From contig NZ_VZRB01000041.1 of assembly GCF_008806595.1 (NCBI RefSeq), positions 1 to 64,000 on the forward strand: 64,000 nucleotides of DNA, given 5' to 3'. The translations under genes and the position numbers were made by a program. The stretch comes from Streptomyces luteolifulvus (GTDB lineage Bacteria; Actinomycetota; Actinomycetes; Streptomycetales; Streptomycetaceae). How positions within the stretch are numbered: the stretch's first letter is position 1; each line of letters opens with the position of its first letter. Of this stretch, positions 8,884-20,605 are shown one piece after another. The notes below the pieces were generated by a model. It searched no databases and was not told the DNA's origin. It saw only the letters and a program-made list of their open reading frames with translations.

Positions 8884-10452
8884 GTGAGAACCGCGCCCAC
8901 GATCCTGCATCTCGACATGGATGCCTTCTTCGCCTCGGCAGAGCAGGCATCCAAGCCGAGCCTGCGCGGGAAGGCCGTCGTCGTGGGCGGGCTGGGGCCG
9001 CGGGGAGTGGTGGCGACCGCGTCGTACGAGGCCCGTGTGTTCGGTGTCCATTCGGCGATGCCCATGGCCCAGGCCCGTCGGCTGGCGCCGAACGCCGCGT
9101 ATCTCGTGCCGCGCTTCGGCTTCTACAAGTCGATCAGCGAGCAGGTGATGGGGCTCCTGCGCTCGCTGTCGCCGCTGGTGGAGCCGCTGAGTCTGGACGA
9201 GGCGTTCGTGGACCTGGAGGCCGGGGGAGTGGCATGGGACGAGGCCTCGGCCCGGCTGGCGGGTGTCAAGCTGCGCGCCGACATACGCGCGGTCACGGGG
9301 CTCACGGGTTCCGTGGGGCTCGCGGCCTCCAAGATGCTCGCGAAGATCGCCTCGGAGCAGGCCAAGCCGGACGGGCTGGTGGTGATCGAGCCGGGGACCG
9401 AGCGTGCCCTGCTCGGGCCCATGTCGGTGCGGACGCTGCCGGGGGTGGGGCCGGCGACGGGCGACCATCTGCGGCGGGCCGGGATCACCACGGTCGACGA
9501 GATCGCGGAGGCGGGCGATGACGAGCTCGTACGGCTGCTGGGCAAGGCCCATGGCCATGGGTTGTACGCCATGGCACTGGCGCACGACGAGCGGCCCGTG
9601 GTGGCCGAGCGGGAGACGAAGTCGGTGTCGGTGGAGGACACCTACGACGTGGACATCCATGACCGGGTGCGGGTGGGGCTGGAGGTGCAGCGGCTGGCGG
9701 ACCGGTGCGTGCGGCGGCTGCGCGGGGCGGGGCTGTCCGGGCGGACCATCGTCCTGAAGGTGCGGCGCTACGACTTCTCCACATTGACCCGCTCCGAGAC
9801 GCTGCGCGGGCCCACGGACGACCCGGCGGTGGTGCGGGAGGCCGCGGCCCGGCTGCTGGACGCTGTGGACACCACGGGCGGCGTACGGCTGCTCGGCGTG
9901 GGGGTCAGCGGACTCGCGGACTACACACAGGAGGACCTGTTCGCGCAGGCGGCCGGGGAGGAGCGGGCGGACCGTCCCCCGGAGGAGAGCGACGACCGGC
10001 CCGAGGGCGAGCCGGAGGCGCCCGTGGAGCGGCGGTGGCCGGCGGGGCACGATGTGCGGCATGCCGAGTACGGGCACGGGTGGGTGCAGGGCAGCGGCCT
10101 CGGCCGGGTCACAGTGCGGTTCGAGACACCCGACTCGGAGCCCGGGCGCGTGCGCACCTTCCAGGTCGACGACCCGGACCTGGAACCGGCGGATCCGCTG
10201 CCCCTCGTACCGCACATGCCGCCACCAGCACCGCACGAGCCACCCTGTGCACCCGCCTCGAACGAGCCGCACCTGCCACCCGCATCACACCTGCCACCCG
10301 CATCGCACGAGTCGCCCACGCCGCTCGGGACGCGAAGACCCGACGGCCCCGACGGCCCGGGGACCGCCGTGTCTCAGGACTCGTCCGGGCCCGCCACCTT
10401 GCCGAAGTCGCGGTCCGGGAACGCGGGAGGAGGGGCCACGTCGAGGCCGTAG
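8884..10452 (+). CDS. dinB: DNA polymerase IV (Y family) with long C-terminal tail
   Basis: Translesion DNA polymerase of 522 residues. The N terminus has the catalytic LDMDAFFASAE motif, with SLDEAFVDL further on, followed by helix-hairpin-helix (LPGVGPATGDHL) and little-finger domains. Beyond about residue 360 it carries an acidic linker, a small extra domain (WPAGHDVRHAEYGHGW) common in actinobacterial DinB, and a P/H-rich tail encoded partly by an 18-bp tandem repeat (10270-10305). The last 79 bp overlap the convergent PRC-barrel gene. No beta-clamp motif was recognised at the extreme C terminus. Confidence 0.9.
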   Translation: MRTAPTILHLDMDAFFASAEQASKPSLRGKAVVVGGLGPRGVVATASYEARVFGVHSAMPMAQARRLAPNAAYLVPRFGFYKSISEQVMGLLRSLSPLVEPLSLDEAFVDLEAGGVAWDEASARLAGVKLRADIRAVTGLTGSVGLAASKMLAKIASEQAKPDGLVVIEPGTERALLGPMSVRTLPGVGPATGDHLRRAGITTVDEIAEAGDDELVRLLGKAHGHGLYAMALAHDERPVVAERETKSVSVEDTYDVDIHDRVRVGLEVQRLADRCVRRLRGAGLSGRTIVLKVRRYDFSTLTRSETLRGPTDDPAVVREAAARLLDAVDTTGGVRLLGVGVSGLADYTQEDLFAQAAGEERADRPPEESDDRPEGEPEAPVERRWPAGHDVRHAEYGHGWVQGSGLGRVTVRFETPDSEPGRVRTFQVDDPDLEPADPLPLVPHMPPPAPHEPPCAPASNEPHLPPASHLPPASHESPTPLGTRRPDGPDGPGTAVSQDSSGPATLPKSRSGNAGGGATSRP

Positions 10453-10745
10453 TGGTGGTACAGCTGCAGCTCCTGCTCCGGTGAGAGATGCCGGCCGACG
10501 CCGAAGTCGGGGGCGTCCTTGATCAGGGCCCGGTCGAAGGGCACATGCAGGGTGCCCTCGACCAGTTGGCTGGGCTCCAGGGGCACGAAGGCATCCCTGC
10601 TGAACAGGCCGGTCCGTATGGCTGCCCACTCCGGCTCGCCCGTCGCGTCGTCGAGGTACACCTCGTCGATCGTGCCGATCTTGGTGCCGTTGCGGTCGAA
10701 CGCCTTGCGGCCGATCAGGTTGCGCGGATCGATGTCGGTCTGCAC
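10374..10745 (-). CDS. PRC-barrel domain protein
   Basis: A 123-residue PRC-barrel protein, with the pattern LIGRKAFDRNGTKIGTIDEV near the start and a C-terminal segment SPEQELQLYHHYGL seen in Streptomyces homologues. Such proteins are thought to be stress or envelope-associated; no enzyme activity is expected. GTG 10745 is chosen since GGAGGG lies 5 nt upstream. It is divergent from gcvP and overlaps the end of dinB in antisense. Confidence 0.8.
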   Translation of the reverse strand: MQTDIDPRNLIGRKAFDRNGTKIGTIDEVYLDDATGEPEWAAIRTGLFSRDAFVPLEPSQLVEGTLHVPFDRALIKDAPDFGVGRHLSPEQELQLYHHYGLDVAPPPAFPDRDFGKVAGPDES

Positions 10746-10840
10746 GGTCCCTCCAACTGGTCGCAACTCATCCGTAGGCACTACAAAAGAACACATTCAG
10801 GTTGGTGGCCACTCGAAGGCCCGGTGTCTGCCCTCGCTGG

Positions 10841-10846
10841 TACGCT
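10841..10846 (+). promoter_or_regulatory. Candidate -10 box for the gcvP riboswitch transcript
   Basis: TACGCT lies about 20 bp before the first riboswitch aptamer. No convincing -35 box was seen, so this is tentative. Confidence 0.35.
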
Positions 10847-10865
10847 GGCAAGCGGCTGCTGACCC

Positions 10866-11066
10866 CGCGCGGGAGAGTCCTCCAGACACCATCGGAGGCG
10901 CCGAAGGAGCAAATCCTCCCCGGAATCTCTCAGGCCCACGTACCGCACGGACGAGGTCACTCTGGAAAGAAGGGCGGTTGTCGACGGCTTCCGCTCTCAC
11001 CGACGGTGAAAGCCGGGAGCCTTCGGGCGGTCCGGTGAAGCTCTCAGGTTGAGATGACAGAGGGGG
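10866..11066 (+). ncRNA. Tandem glycine riboswitch upstream of gcvP
   Basis: Two consecutive glycine aptamers can be read. The first (about 10866-10935) has GCGGGAGAG, then GCGCCGAAGGAGCAA and CTCTCAGGC. The second (about 10957-11066) has CTCTGG, then GGTGAAAGCCGGGAGC, GGTGAAGCTCTCAGG and GACAGAGGGGGA. This matches the known glycine riboswitch core. It should switch on gcvP when glycine is abundant. No gcvT or gcvH follows, so it controls the P protein alone. Confidence 0.92.
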
Positions 11067-11131
11067 AGGCCGTCCGGGTACCCGCGCCGTGGTGCCCCTC
11101 GAAGGTCGCGTATGACCAGGAGGCCTCCGTA

Positions 11132-14017
<2,886 letters not shown>

Positions 14018-14030
14018 GCGAGTCCGAGGA

Positions 14031-14059
14031 GAGCCCCGTCCGTGGCCCGGTCGGGGCTC
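14031..14059. terminator. Bidirectional hairpin between gcvP and the Mop gene
   Basis: Arms of 12 bp (14031-14042 and 14048-14059) with one T/T mismatch lie between convergent genes, so the hairpin can serve both. Confidence 0.6.
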
Positions 14060-14068
14060 TGCCGTCTG

Positions 14069-14488
14069 TCATGCCGTGGCCAGTGCCACCTCAGTCGACT
14101 TGATCAGGGCGATCACGTCGGAGCCCACGAAGAGGCCGAGGTCTTCGGCCGCGTCCTTGGTGATCACGGCCGTGAGTTCGCCGCCGGGCACGGAGACCTT
14201 CACCGAAGCCATGGCTCCACCGAGGCCGAGACGGACGATCGTGCCGGGGAGCCGGTTGCGGATCGACAGGCCCTCGATCGCGCTCGTGGCGAGGGAGATC
14301 TCCGTCGACTTCACCAGGGCTCGGACGGATGTGCCCGGGGTGAGGCCCAACTGTTCGACGGCCTCCACGGTGATGGCCGCCACGAGGTCCTGGCCGCCGT
14401 CCAGGCGGATCCTGACCGTGGCCATGACCTCGCCGGGGCGGACCTCGGTGACGGTGCCGGGCAGCTGGTTGCGGATGCTCAGTGTCAT
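14069..14488 (-). CDS. Molybdopterin-binding protein with two Mop/TOBE domains
   Basis: A 139-residue protein made of two tandem Mop domains. Each repeats the pattern SIRNxLPGT ... VKSTE/IKSTE, at about residues 1-68 and 72-138. Mop domains bind molybdate or tungstate, so the protein is probably a cytoplasmic storage or buffering protein (molbindin). It lies directly downstream of modC in the same direction. ATG 14488 begins at the domain; GTG 14494 is two codons earlier. No clear ribosome-binding site. Confidence 0.82.
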   Translation of the reverse strand: MTLSIRNQLPGTVTEVRPGEVMATVRIRLDGGQDLVAAITVEAVEQLGLTPGTSVRALVKSTEISLATSAIEGLSIRNRLPGTIVRLGLGGAMASVKVSVPGGELTAVITKDAAEDLGLFVGSDVIALIKSTEVALATA

Positions 14489-14514
14489 GGGCACTCACGG
14501 TAGAGCGCGTTCGT

Positions 14515-15618
14515 TCAGGCGGGGTATGCGTGCGTCTGCGTCGCCTTGACCGTCGCCCAGACAGCGGCGCCCGTGTGCAGATCCAGCTCGGCGGCGGCGA
14601 CCGTGGTGACATCGGCGGCCAGGGGCAGTTCGCCGGTCAGGTCGGCGCGGATCTGGTCGCCGTGGGTCTCCAGGCCGGCCACCTCGCAGCGCCACAGGTT
14701 GCGGGCGCTGGAGCCGGCCGGGCGTTCCCGGTAGAGGGTGACGGCGCTCGGGGGGAAGGCGACGAAGGCGGGTCCGGAGAGGAGCTCCGTGGTGGTGATG
14801 TCGGGGCCCTTGTCGAGCCGGACGGTGTGGCCGTCCGCCAGGCCTCGGTAGAGGTTCAGCCCGACCAGTTGCGCGATGTAGTCCGTACGGGGGTGGCGGG
14901 CGATGTCGGCGGGTGTGCCCTCCTGAACGATCCGGCCGTGCTCGATGACTACGAGACGGTCGGCCAGCACCATGGCGTCCAGCGGGTCGTGCGTGACCAG
15001 GACGGCGACGGCCTCGAAGCCGGCGAGGTGGCGCCGGAGCTGGGCGCGTACCTCCAGGCGGGTGCGGGCGTCGAGGGCGGCGAGCGGCTCGTCGAGGAGC
15101 AGCAGACGAGGGCCGGTGGCCAGGGCGCGGGCGAGCGCGACGCGCTGGGCCTGGCCGCCGGAGAGCCGCCGGGGCTTGGCGGACGCGTGGTCGGCGAGGT
15201 CCATGCGGTCCAGCCACTCGGCGGCCTGGGCGCGGGCCTCCGCCTTGGTCGCGCCCCTGCAGCGCGGGCCGAAGGCCACGTTGTCGAGGGCGCTGAGGTG
15301 AGGGAACAGCAGATAGTCCTGGAAGACGACGCCGACCGGGCGCGACTCGGGCGGCGTACGGTCCAGTGAGGTGCCGTCCAGCCGGAGATGGCCGCCGGTG
15401 AGGGGCGTGAGGCCTGCCAGGGCCCGCAGAGCGGTCGTCTTGCCAGCGCCGTTGGGCCCGAGCAGGGCGACGACGTCCCCGGGCGCGACGGCCAGCGTCA
15501 CGTCGAGGCGGAAGGGGCCGCGCTCGACGACGAGTCGGGCGTCGAGGCCCGCGTCGCCCGCGGCCACGGTGTCGAGGCGGGGCGGTGAGGCTTCGGTCAT
15601 GAGGGGATCGTCCAGCAT
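14515..15618 (-). CDS. modC: Molybdate ABC transporter ATP-binding protein
   Basis: A 367-residue ABC ATPase with Walker A GPNGAGKTT, signature LSGGQAQRVALARAL and Walker B LLLLDEPLAALD, followed by a C-terminal TOBE/Mop domain (about residues 295-365). This architecture is typical of ModC. It drives molybdate import with ModB and ModA. The order modA-modB-modC-Mop runs on the minus strand. The start is either ATG 15618 or ATG 15600 (MTEASPP); neither has a strong ribosome-binding site. Confidence 0.88.
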   Translation of the reverse strand: MLDDPLMTEASPPRLDTVAAGDAGLDARLVVERGPFRLDVTLAVAPGDVVALLGPNGAGKTTALRALAGLTPLTGGHLRLDGTSLDRTPPESRPVGVVFQDYLLFPHLSALDNVAFGPRCRGATKAEARAQAAEWLDRMDLADHASAKPRRLSGGQAQRVALARALATGPRLLLLDEPLAALDARTRLEVRAQLRRHLAGFEAVAVLVTHDPLDAMVLADRLVVIEHGRIVQEGTPADIARHPRTDYIAQLVGLNLYRGLADGHTVRLDKGPDITTTELLSGPAFVAFPPSAVTLYRERPAGSSARNLWRCEVAGLETHGDQIRADLTGELPLAADVTTVAAAELDLHTGAAVWATVKATQTHAYPA

Positions 15619-15631
15619 CCGTGCGGAGTCG

Positions 15632-16495
15632 TCATGATGCCGTCATCCAGCGGTCGCGCAGCCCGGCCAGGACGGCGATCGACACGGCCAGCAGCACCAG
15701 GCTGAGGGCGATGGCCGCCGCCGGGTCGTTCTGCAGGGCCAGGTAGACGGCGAGCGGCATGGTCTGGGTGCGGCCGGGGAAGTTGCCCGCGAAGGTGATC
15801 GTGGCTCCGAACTCGCCCAGCGCGCGCGCCCAGGCGAGTACGGAGCCCGCCGCGATGCCCGGCATGATCAGCGGGAGCGTGATCCGGCGGAACGCGGTGA
15901 AGCGGGAGGCGCCCAGAGTGGTGGCCGCCTCCTCGTAGCGCGGGTCGGCGGCCCGCAGGGTGCCCTCCACGCTGATGACGAGGAACGGCATCGCCACGAA
16001 GGTCTCCGCGACGATGACGCCGGCCGTGGTGAAGGGCAGCGTGATGCCGAACCACGAGTCCAGCCACTGTCCTACGACACCGTTGCGCCCGAGGGCGAGC
16101 AGCAGGGCGACACCGCCCACCACCGGGGGCAGAACGAGCGGCAGGGTCACCAGGGCGCGGACCAGGCCACGGCCCGGGAAGTCCGTACGGGCCAGCAGCC
16201 AGGCCAGCGGAACGCCGACGACCAGGCTCAGCGCGGTGGCCGCCGTGGCGCACACCAGCGAGAGCCTGAGGGCCTGCCACACCTCGGCGCTCGTCAGCTG
16301 CTCCGGCAGGCTGCTCCACGGAGCCCGGACGAGCAGGGCGATCAGGGGCAGCAGCAGGAACGCCAGTCCTGCCAGGGCGGGCACCAGCAGAGGCAGCGGC
16401 ACACCCCTGCTGGCGCCGTTCCGCACACGCCGGCGCCGTGGCCCGCCCGTCAGGGTGTCGGCCACGGCAGCGGACTTGTCGTGCGGGGAGATCAC
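15632..16495 (-). CDS. modB: Molybdate ABC transporter permease
   Basis: A 287-residue BPD-type permease with a charged N terminus and about six membrane helices. The EAA loop is EEAATTLGASRFTAFRRITL. It forms the membrane channel for ModC. GTG 16495 overlaps the modA stop (GTGA), so translation is coupled. Confidence 0.88.
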   Translation of the reverse strand: MISPHDKSAAVADTLTGGPRRRRVRNGASRGVPLPLLVPALAGLAFLLLPLIALLVRAPWSSLPEQLTSAEVWQALRLSLVCATAATALSLVVGVPLAWLLARTDFPGRGLVRALVTLPLVLPPVVGGVALLLALGRNGVVGQWLDSWFGITLPFTTAGVIVAETFVAMPFLVISVEGTLRAADPRYEEAATTLGASRFTAFRRITLPLIMPGIAAGSVLAWARALGEFGATITFAGNFPGRTQTMPLAVYLALQNDPAAAIALSLVLLAVSIAVLAGLRDRWMTAS

Positions 16496-17328
16496 GGCTT
16501 GAGGAACCCGGCCTCGGTCAGGACCTGCTGGCCCTCGGGGGACTGCACCAGCGCGATGAACGCCTTTGCCGCCCCGGCGTTGGGTGCGTCCTTGAGCTGG
16601 ACGATCGGGTAGTCGTTGACGGCGTCGGCGGACTCGGGGAACTCCACGCCCTCCACCTTGTCACCGGCCGCCTGCACATCGGTCTGGTAGACGACGGCGG
16701 CGTCCGCCTCCTTCAGCTCGACCTTGGTCAGGGCCGCCTTGACGTCCTGCTCGTAGGACACCGGCGTGAGCTTCAGCCTGCTCGCGTCCAGCGCCTTCTG
16801 CGCGGCGGCGCCGCACGGCACCTCCTTGTCGCAGAGCACCACCTTCAGGCCCGGCTTGGTGACGTCCTTGAGGGAGGAGACCTGGTGCGGGTTGCCGGGC
16901 AGGGTGGCGATCTCCAGCTGGTTGCGGACGAAGGTGGCGGGCGCACCGGCCGCGTTCTCCGCGTCCGTCACGATCGCCATCGTCTTGGGGCTGGCGGCGG
17001 CGAAGACATCGGCCGGCGCACCACCGGTGATGCTGGCGGCGAGGGCGTCGCTGCCGGCGAAGTTGAAGGTGACCTTGGTGCCCGGGTGCTTCTTCTCGAA
17101 CTCCTTGCCCAGGGTCGTGAAGCTCTCCTTCAGGGAGGCGGCGGCGAAGACGGTGACCGTGCCGGAGAGCTTTGGGGAGGAGGCCGACGCGGAGGAGCCG
17201 GACCCCGCGGAGTCGGCGCCGGATGCGGAGTCGGAGGAGGAACAGGCGCTCAGCGCCAGCAGCGCGACGACGCCAGCACCTGTCAGTCGCAGGGTCCGGT
17301 GGGTCCGGCGCGCGGAACGGGTCATCAC
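16492..17328 (-). CDS. modA: Molybdate-binding lipoprotein
   Basis: A 278-residue periplasmic-type solute-binding protein exported as a lipoprotein: twin basic residues, hydrophobic stretch, lipobox LSAC, then a serine-rich linker. The mature part has the ModA motifs VFAAASLKESF and NFAGSDALAASI, which contribute to the oxyanion site. GTG 17328 lies 7 nt after AGGAG; ATG 17325 is equally possible. It is first in the modABC operon. Confidence 0.9.
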   Translation of the reverse strand: MMTRSARRTHRTLRLTGAGVVALLALSACSSSDSASGADSAGSGSSASASSPKLSGTVTVFAAASLKESFTTLGKEFEKKHPGTKVTFNFAGSDALAASITGGAPADVFAAASPKTMAIVTDAENAAGAPATFVRNQLEIATLPGNPHQVSSLKDVTKPGLKVVLCDKEVPCGAAAQKALDASRLKLTPVSYEQDVKAALTKVELKEADAAVVYQTDVQAAGDKVEGVEFPESADAVNDYPIVQLKDAPNAGAAKAFIALVQSPEGQQVLTEAGFLKP

Positions 17329-17424
17329 GTGTCCACTCCTCTGTGCTCAGCGGGGAGGGCCGTCAGCCGCTCTCGGTACGCCGATCATACTGCGCATCTG
17401 CGAGGTAAAAAGCCCCTGTCTCAT

Positions 17425-17438
17425 CGCATGAGCATGCG
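17425..17438. promoter_or_regulatory. Inverted repeat CGCATG-AG-CATGCG upstream of modA
   Basis: A perfect 6-bp inverted repeat with a 2-bp spacer lies 97 bp upstream of modA, in the gap after the HTH-Mop regulator gene. It is a plausible operator for molybdate control, but it does not match the classical ModE site as I recall it. Confidence 0.4.
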
Positions 17439-17478
17439 CAGGGTGGTGTGCGGGTGTGCATGTGCGTTCCGATGGGAC

Positions 17479-17877
17479 TCAAGTCCGGTCGATGTGTACA
17501 TTTGTCGACTTCACGCGGGCGGTGGCCTCCATGCCGACCTCCAGGCCCAGTTCCTCGACGGCCTCCCGGGTCAGAAGAGAGACCAGCCGGTGCGGGCCGG
17601 CCTGGATCTCGACCTGGGCCGCCACGTCACCGAGCTTGATCGCGGTGACGATTCCGGGGAAGGCGTTGCGGGCGGAGGTGTAGGAGACGGTCTCCTCCTC
17701 GCTGCCCGGCGTCTTGGCCAGCTCGACCGAGAAGGCGGCGAGGTCCCGCCCGTCGATGAGCCGCCGTCCGCTCTCGTCGCGGTGGGTCGCCACCCGGCCC
17801 GCATCCGCCCAGCGGCGGGCGGTGTCCGGGCTCACGCCGAGCAGCCGTGCTGCCTGGCCGATCGTGTAGGACTGCAT
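17479..17877 (-). CDS. HTH (MerR/excisionase-type) regulator with Mop domain
   Basis: A 132-residue protein with an N-terminal helix-turn-helix (YTIGQAARLLGVSPDTARRW) and a C-terminal Mop domain (about residues 65-130, ending VKSTNVHID). The combination suggests a molybdate-sensing regulator that replaces ModE, and its place directly upstream of modA fits that. ATG 17877 is preceded by TATCGT at 7 nt, so the gene may be leaderless. Confidence 0.8.
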   Translation of the reverse strand: MQSYTIGQAARLLGVSPDTARRWADAGRVATHRDESGRRLIDGRDLAAFSVELAKTPGSEEETVSYTSARNAFPGIVTAIKLGDVAAQVEIQAGPHRLVSLLTREAVEELGLEVGMEATARVKSTNVHIDRT

Positions 17878-18003
17878 GTGGATCACGATAGGGGGACGCG
17901 TCGGCGGTGTGGACGGGACGTCCCGCAACCCGGTGCGGGAGACGTCGCATATGCCGTCATACGCCGCTGTACGCCGTCCCCCATCCGTCGCCGGAGTCAG
18001 GGC

Positions 18004-19959
18004 TCAGCCGGTGTGGACGCGGGGACGGCGGCTGCGGTCCGGCTCGGCCTCGCGCAGGACCTCCCGGGTGACCGGGGCGACCTCGCCCTGGCCGAAGAGG
18101 AAGAAGCGCAGGAAGTTGGCGAACGGGTGGCCCTCGGTCCACTCGAAGTAGATGTGCGGGGTGCGGCCGGTCGAGTCACGGACGTGGAGGAGGAGGGCGG
18201 CCAGGGCGTTGGGGACGGAGGAGGACTCCAGGGTCAGGACGCGGTAGCGGTTGTGCAGCACCTCGCCGCGCACCGTGAGTCCGGCCTCGAACTCGGAGGG
18301 GTCGATGACCGTGACCTCGACGAAGACGAAGTCCTCCTGCTCCGGCATGTCGTTGTCGGCCCGGATCTGCTCGATCTTGTCGCGGTACTCGGCCTTGTCC
18401 CGCTGATCGGGCTCGTTGGCGATGAAGCGGATCTTGCGGCTGGCCATGTCGCGGATGAATCGTTCCGCCATGCCGTCGAGCGTCACGCTGGTCACGCGGA
18501 GCTCGAAGGCGCGGGCCAGCCGGGACAGGAGGGAGATGAGGATGATGCCGACGATGAAGCAGGCGCCGATCTTCACGCCGTCGGGGCGCTCGATGACGTT
18601 CGCGACCGTCGTGTAGAGGAACACCGCCGAGATGACCGCGAAGGCGATGGTCCAGTTGCGCTGACCGGCCTTGCGGGCCGCGATGGTCACCGCGATCGCG
18701 GCGGAGCTGATCAGCACCAGCACACCGGTGGCGTAGGCGCCGCCCTGCGCGTCGACGTCGGCGTCGAAGATCCAGGTGACCAGGAAGGCGACCAGGGTGA
18801 AGACGATGACCATGGGGCGCACGGCGCGGGCCCAGTGCGGGGCCATGCCGTAGCGGGGCAGGTAGCGCGGCATCAGGTTGAGCAGACCGGCCATGGCGGA
18901 GGCGCCGGCGAACCAGAGGATGGCGATGGTCGAGATGTCGTAGACCGTGCCGAAACCGTTGCCCAGGTATTCGTGCGCCAGGTAGGCCAGCGCGCGGCCG
19001 TTGGCCTCGCCGCCCGACTCGAACTCCTTCTCCGGGATCAGCAGGGTGGTGATGAAGCTGGTGGTGATCAGGAACGCGCTCATGATCAGAGCCGCGGTGG
19101 TGAGCAGCTTCTTGGTGTCCCGGATGCGGCCGGTGGGCCTCTCCTCGGTGTCGCTGTCTTCGCCCTTGACGTGGGGCATCACCGCGACGCCGGTCTCGAA
19201 GCCGGAGAGGCCGAGCGCGAGCTTCGGGAAGACCAGGAGGGCCACTCCGATCATGACGAAGATGTTGCCGTGTTCGGCGGTCAGGGCACTGGACCAGTCG
19301 GTGATCACATGGCCCGCGGTGATGACGTGCCACAGGCCCACGACCACGACGACGGCGTTCAGGGCGAGGTAGATGCCCACCAGGGCGACCGCGACGCCGA
19401 TAGCCTCCAGGAAGCCCTTCAGGAACACCGCGCCGAGCAGCGCGACCAGGATCAGCGTGATCAGCAGCTGCTTGTCGTGCAGGGCGCTGGTCAGATGCGG
19501 GTTCTCCACCAGGTGGGTGGAGGCGTCGGCGGCGGACAGGGTGATGGTGATCAGGAAGTCCGTGGCCGCGAAGCCCAGCAGCGTCAGGACGAACAGCTTG
19601 CCCTGCCAGAAGGAGAGCAGTCGCTCCAGCATGGCGATGGAGCCCTCGCCGTGCGGGCTTTCCTTGGCCACGCGGCGATAGACGGGCAGGGCGCCGGCCA
19701 GAGTGACGATCACCAGCACGATGGTCGCGATCGGGGACAGCAGTCCGGCGGCGAGCGCGGCGATGCCCGGCTGGTAGCCCAGGGTGGAGAAGTAGTCGAC
19801 GCCGGTCAGACACATCACCCGGTACCACCGCTGACCCTTGTGGGCGGGCTCCACCTGGGCGTGCGGTCCGGTGTGGCCGCCTCCCTTGCCCATGTCGGAC
19901 AGGCCCTCCAGCATCCAGGAGCGCAGGCGACTGGGCGGGGGGTGCTCGGTGGTGGCCAT
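18004..19959 (-). CDS. APC-superfamily permease with cytoplasmic C-terminal domain
   Basis: A 651-residue membrane transporter with about 12 hydrophobic helices (residues about 55-480) and a soluble C-terminal domain of roughly 170 residues. The first helix region GVDYFSTLGYQPGIAALAAG is characteristic of a large APC subfamily (COG0531). It resembles amino-acid permeases and, in size, KimA-type potassium importers; the substrate cannot be decided from sequence. ATG 19959 has AGGAGC 8 nt upstream. No c-di-AMP riboswitch was recognised upstream. Confidence 0.78.
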   Translation of the reverse strand: MATTEHPPPSRLRSWMLEGLSDMGKGGGHTGPHAQVEPAHKGQRWYRVMCLTGVDYFSTLGYQPGIAALAAGLLSPIATIVLVIVTLAGALPVYRRVAKESPHGEGSIAMLERLLSFWQGKLFVLTLLGFAATDFLITITLSAADASTHLVENPHLTSALHDKQLLITLILVALLGAVFLKGFLEAIGVAVALVGIYLALNAVVVVVGLWHVITAGHVITDWSSALTAEHGNIFVMIGVALLVFPKLALGLSGFETGVAVMPHVKGEDSDTEERPTGRIRDTKKLLTTAALIMSAFLITTSFITTLLIPEKEFESGGEANGRALAYLAHEYLGNGFGTVYDISTIAILWFAGASAMAGLLNLMPRYLPRYGMAPHWARAVRPMVIVFTLVAFLVTWIFDADVDAQGGAYATGVLVLISSAAIAVTIAARKAGQRNWTIAFAVISAVFLYTTVANVIERPDGVKIGACFIVGIILISLLSRLARAFELRVTSVTLDGMAERFIRDMASRKIRFIANEPDQRDKAEYRDKIEQIRADNDMPEQEDFVFVEVTVIDPSEFEAGLTVRGEVLHNRYRVLTLESSSVPNALAALLLHVRDSTGRTPHIYFEWTEGHPFANFLRFFLFGQGEVAPVTREVLREAEPDRSRRPRVHTG

Positions 19960-20090
19960 CGGGCGGGCTCCTGGTGTGCGGCGCAGCGTGCGGTTCCGGC
20001 CATCACACGGACGGCCGAATCAGCGTAAGCGGAGAGTGACGTGAGGGTGGGTGGAGGAGCGGGCCGTCCGCGTCAAACTTGCGTTAAGAC

Positions 20091-20100
20091 TGACCGGTCA
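20091..20100. promoter_or_regulatory. Palindrome TGACCGGTCA upstream of the APC permease
   Basis: A 10-bp perfect palindrome of the kind bound by TetR-family repressors lies 132 bp upstream of the permease start. The rest of the 439-bp gap (19960-20398) holds a hairpin at 20314-20368 and no gene that I can support. Confidence 0.35.
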
Positions 20101-20313
20101 GCTGTCTGAGGCTCGGCTGTGGGCGGGGCTGTGACGCAGGGTGGCCACGCCGGAGTGCTTCCGCGGTGGGCAGCGCACGGCTTGGGTGGCTGGTTTCGTT
20201 CACGGCACGCTGATGGCCCGTGGCGACGACCGTCATCGTCGTCGTAGGGCGCCCACGGCCCTTGTGGCCACGAACGGCATCTCACACGAGGAACTACGGG
20301 GAGTGACCGCCCT

Positions 20314-20368
20314 CGGACATGTGTCGGGGCCGGTGCGCAGTCGTTCGCGAGCCGGCCCCTCATGTCCG
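20314..20368 (-). terminator. Bipartite hairpin terminator after the DUF5999 gene
   Basis: Two nested 8-bp arms: CGGACATG/CATGTCCG outside (20314-20321 and 20361-20368) and GGGGCCGG/CCGGCCCC inside (20326-20333 and 20352-20359). It lies 30 bp past the stop of the minus-strand DUF5999 gene. Confidence 0.6.
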
Positions 20369-20398
20369 CGGGCGGGACGTTGCGCCGCCCGGTCGTGC

Positions 20399-20605
20399 CT
20401 AGGCGGCTGTCATCACCGAGCCGGCGCCCAGCGGGCGGTGGGGCGCGATGATCTGGCCGTCGGGCAGGAGCTCACCGGTGTCCTCGAAGACCAGAACGCC
20501 GTTGCACAGCAGGCTCCATCCCTGCTCCGGGTGGTGCGCCACGAGACGGGCGGACTCCCGGTCGGCGGATTCGGCGGTGGGACACGGTGGCTGGTGCTGG
20601 CACAT
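20399..20605 (-). CDS. DUF5999 family small protein
   Basis: A 68-residue protein beginning MCQHQPPCPTAESADRES, with a conserved centre WSLLCNGVLVFEDTGELLPDG. I recognise it as a widespread Streptomyces family of unknown function. The three N-terminal Cys/His residues (C2, H4, C8) may bind metal. ATG 20605 is chosen because conservation begins there. The 376 bp upstream of it (20606-20981) contain only the two hairpins listed separately. Confidence 0.78.
   Translation of the reverse strand: MCQHQPPCPTAESADRESARLVAHHPEQGWSLLCNGVLVFEDTGELLPDGQIIAPHRPLGAGSVMTAA

Noticed and set aside
10374..10745. Frameshift in dinB explaining its overlap with the PRC-barrel gene
   Set aside because: Both frames look intact and both contain recognisable family sequence, so a true overlap with a degenerate polymerase tail is simpler.
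16438..20028. Long plus-strand frame of about 1,196 codons over modA, the HTH-Mop gene and the APC permease
   Set aside because: It is antisense to well-supported genes and is low-complexity in G, E, R, H and D, as expected for a shadow frame.
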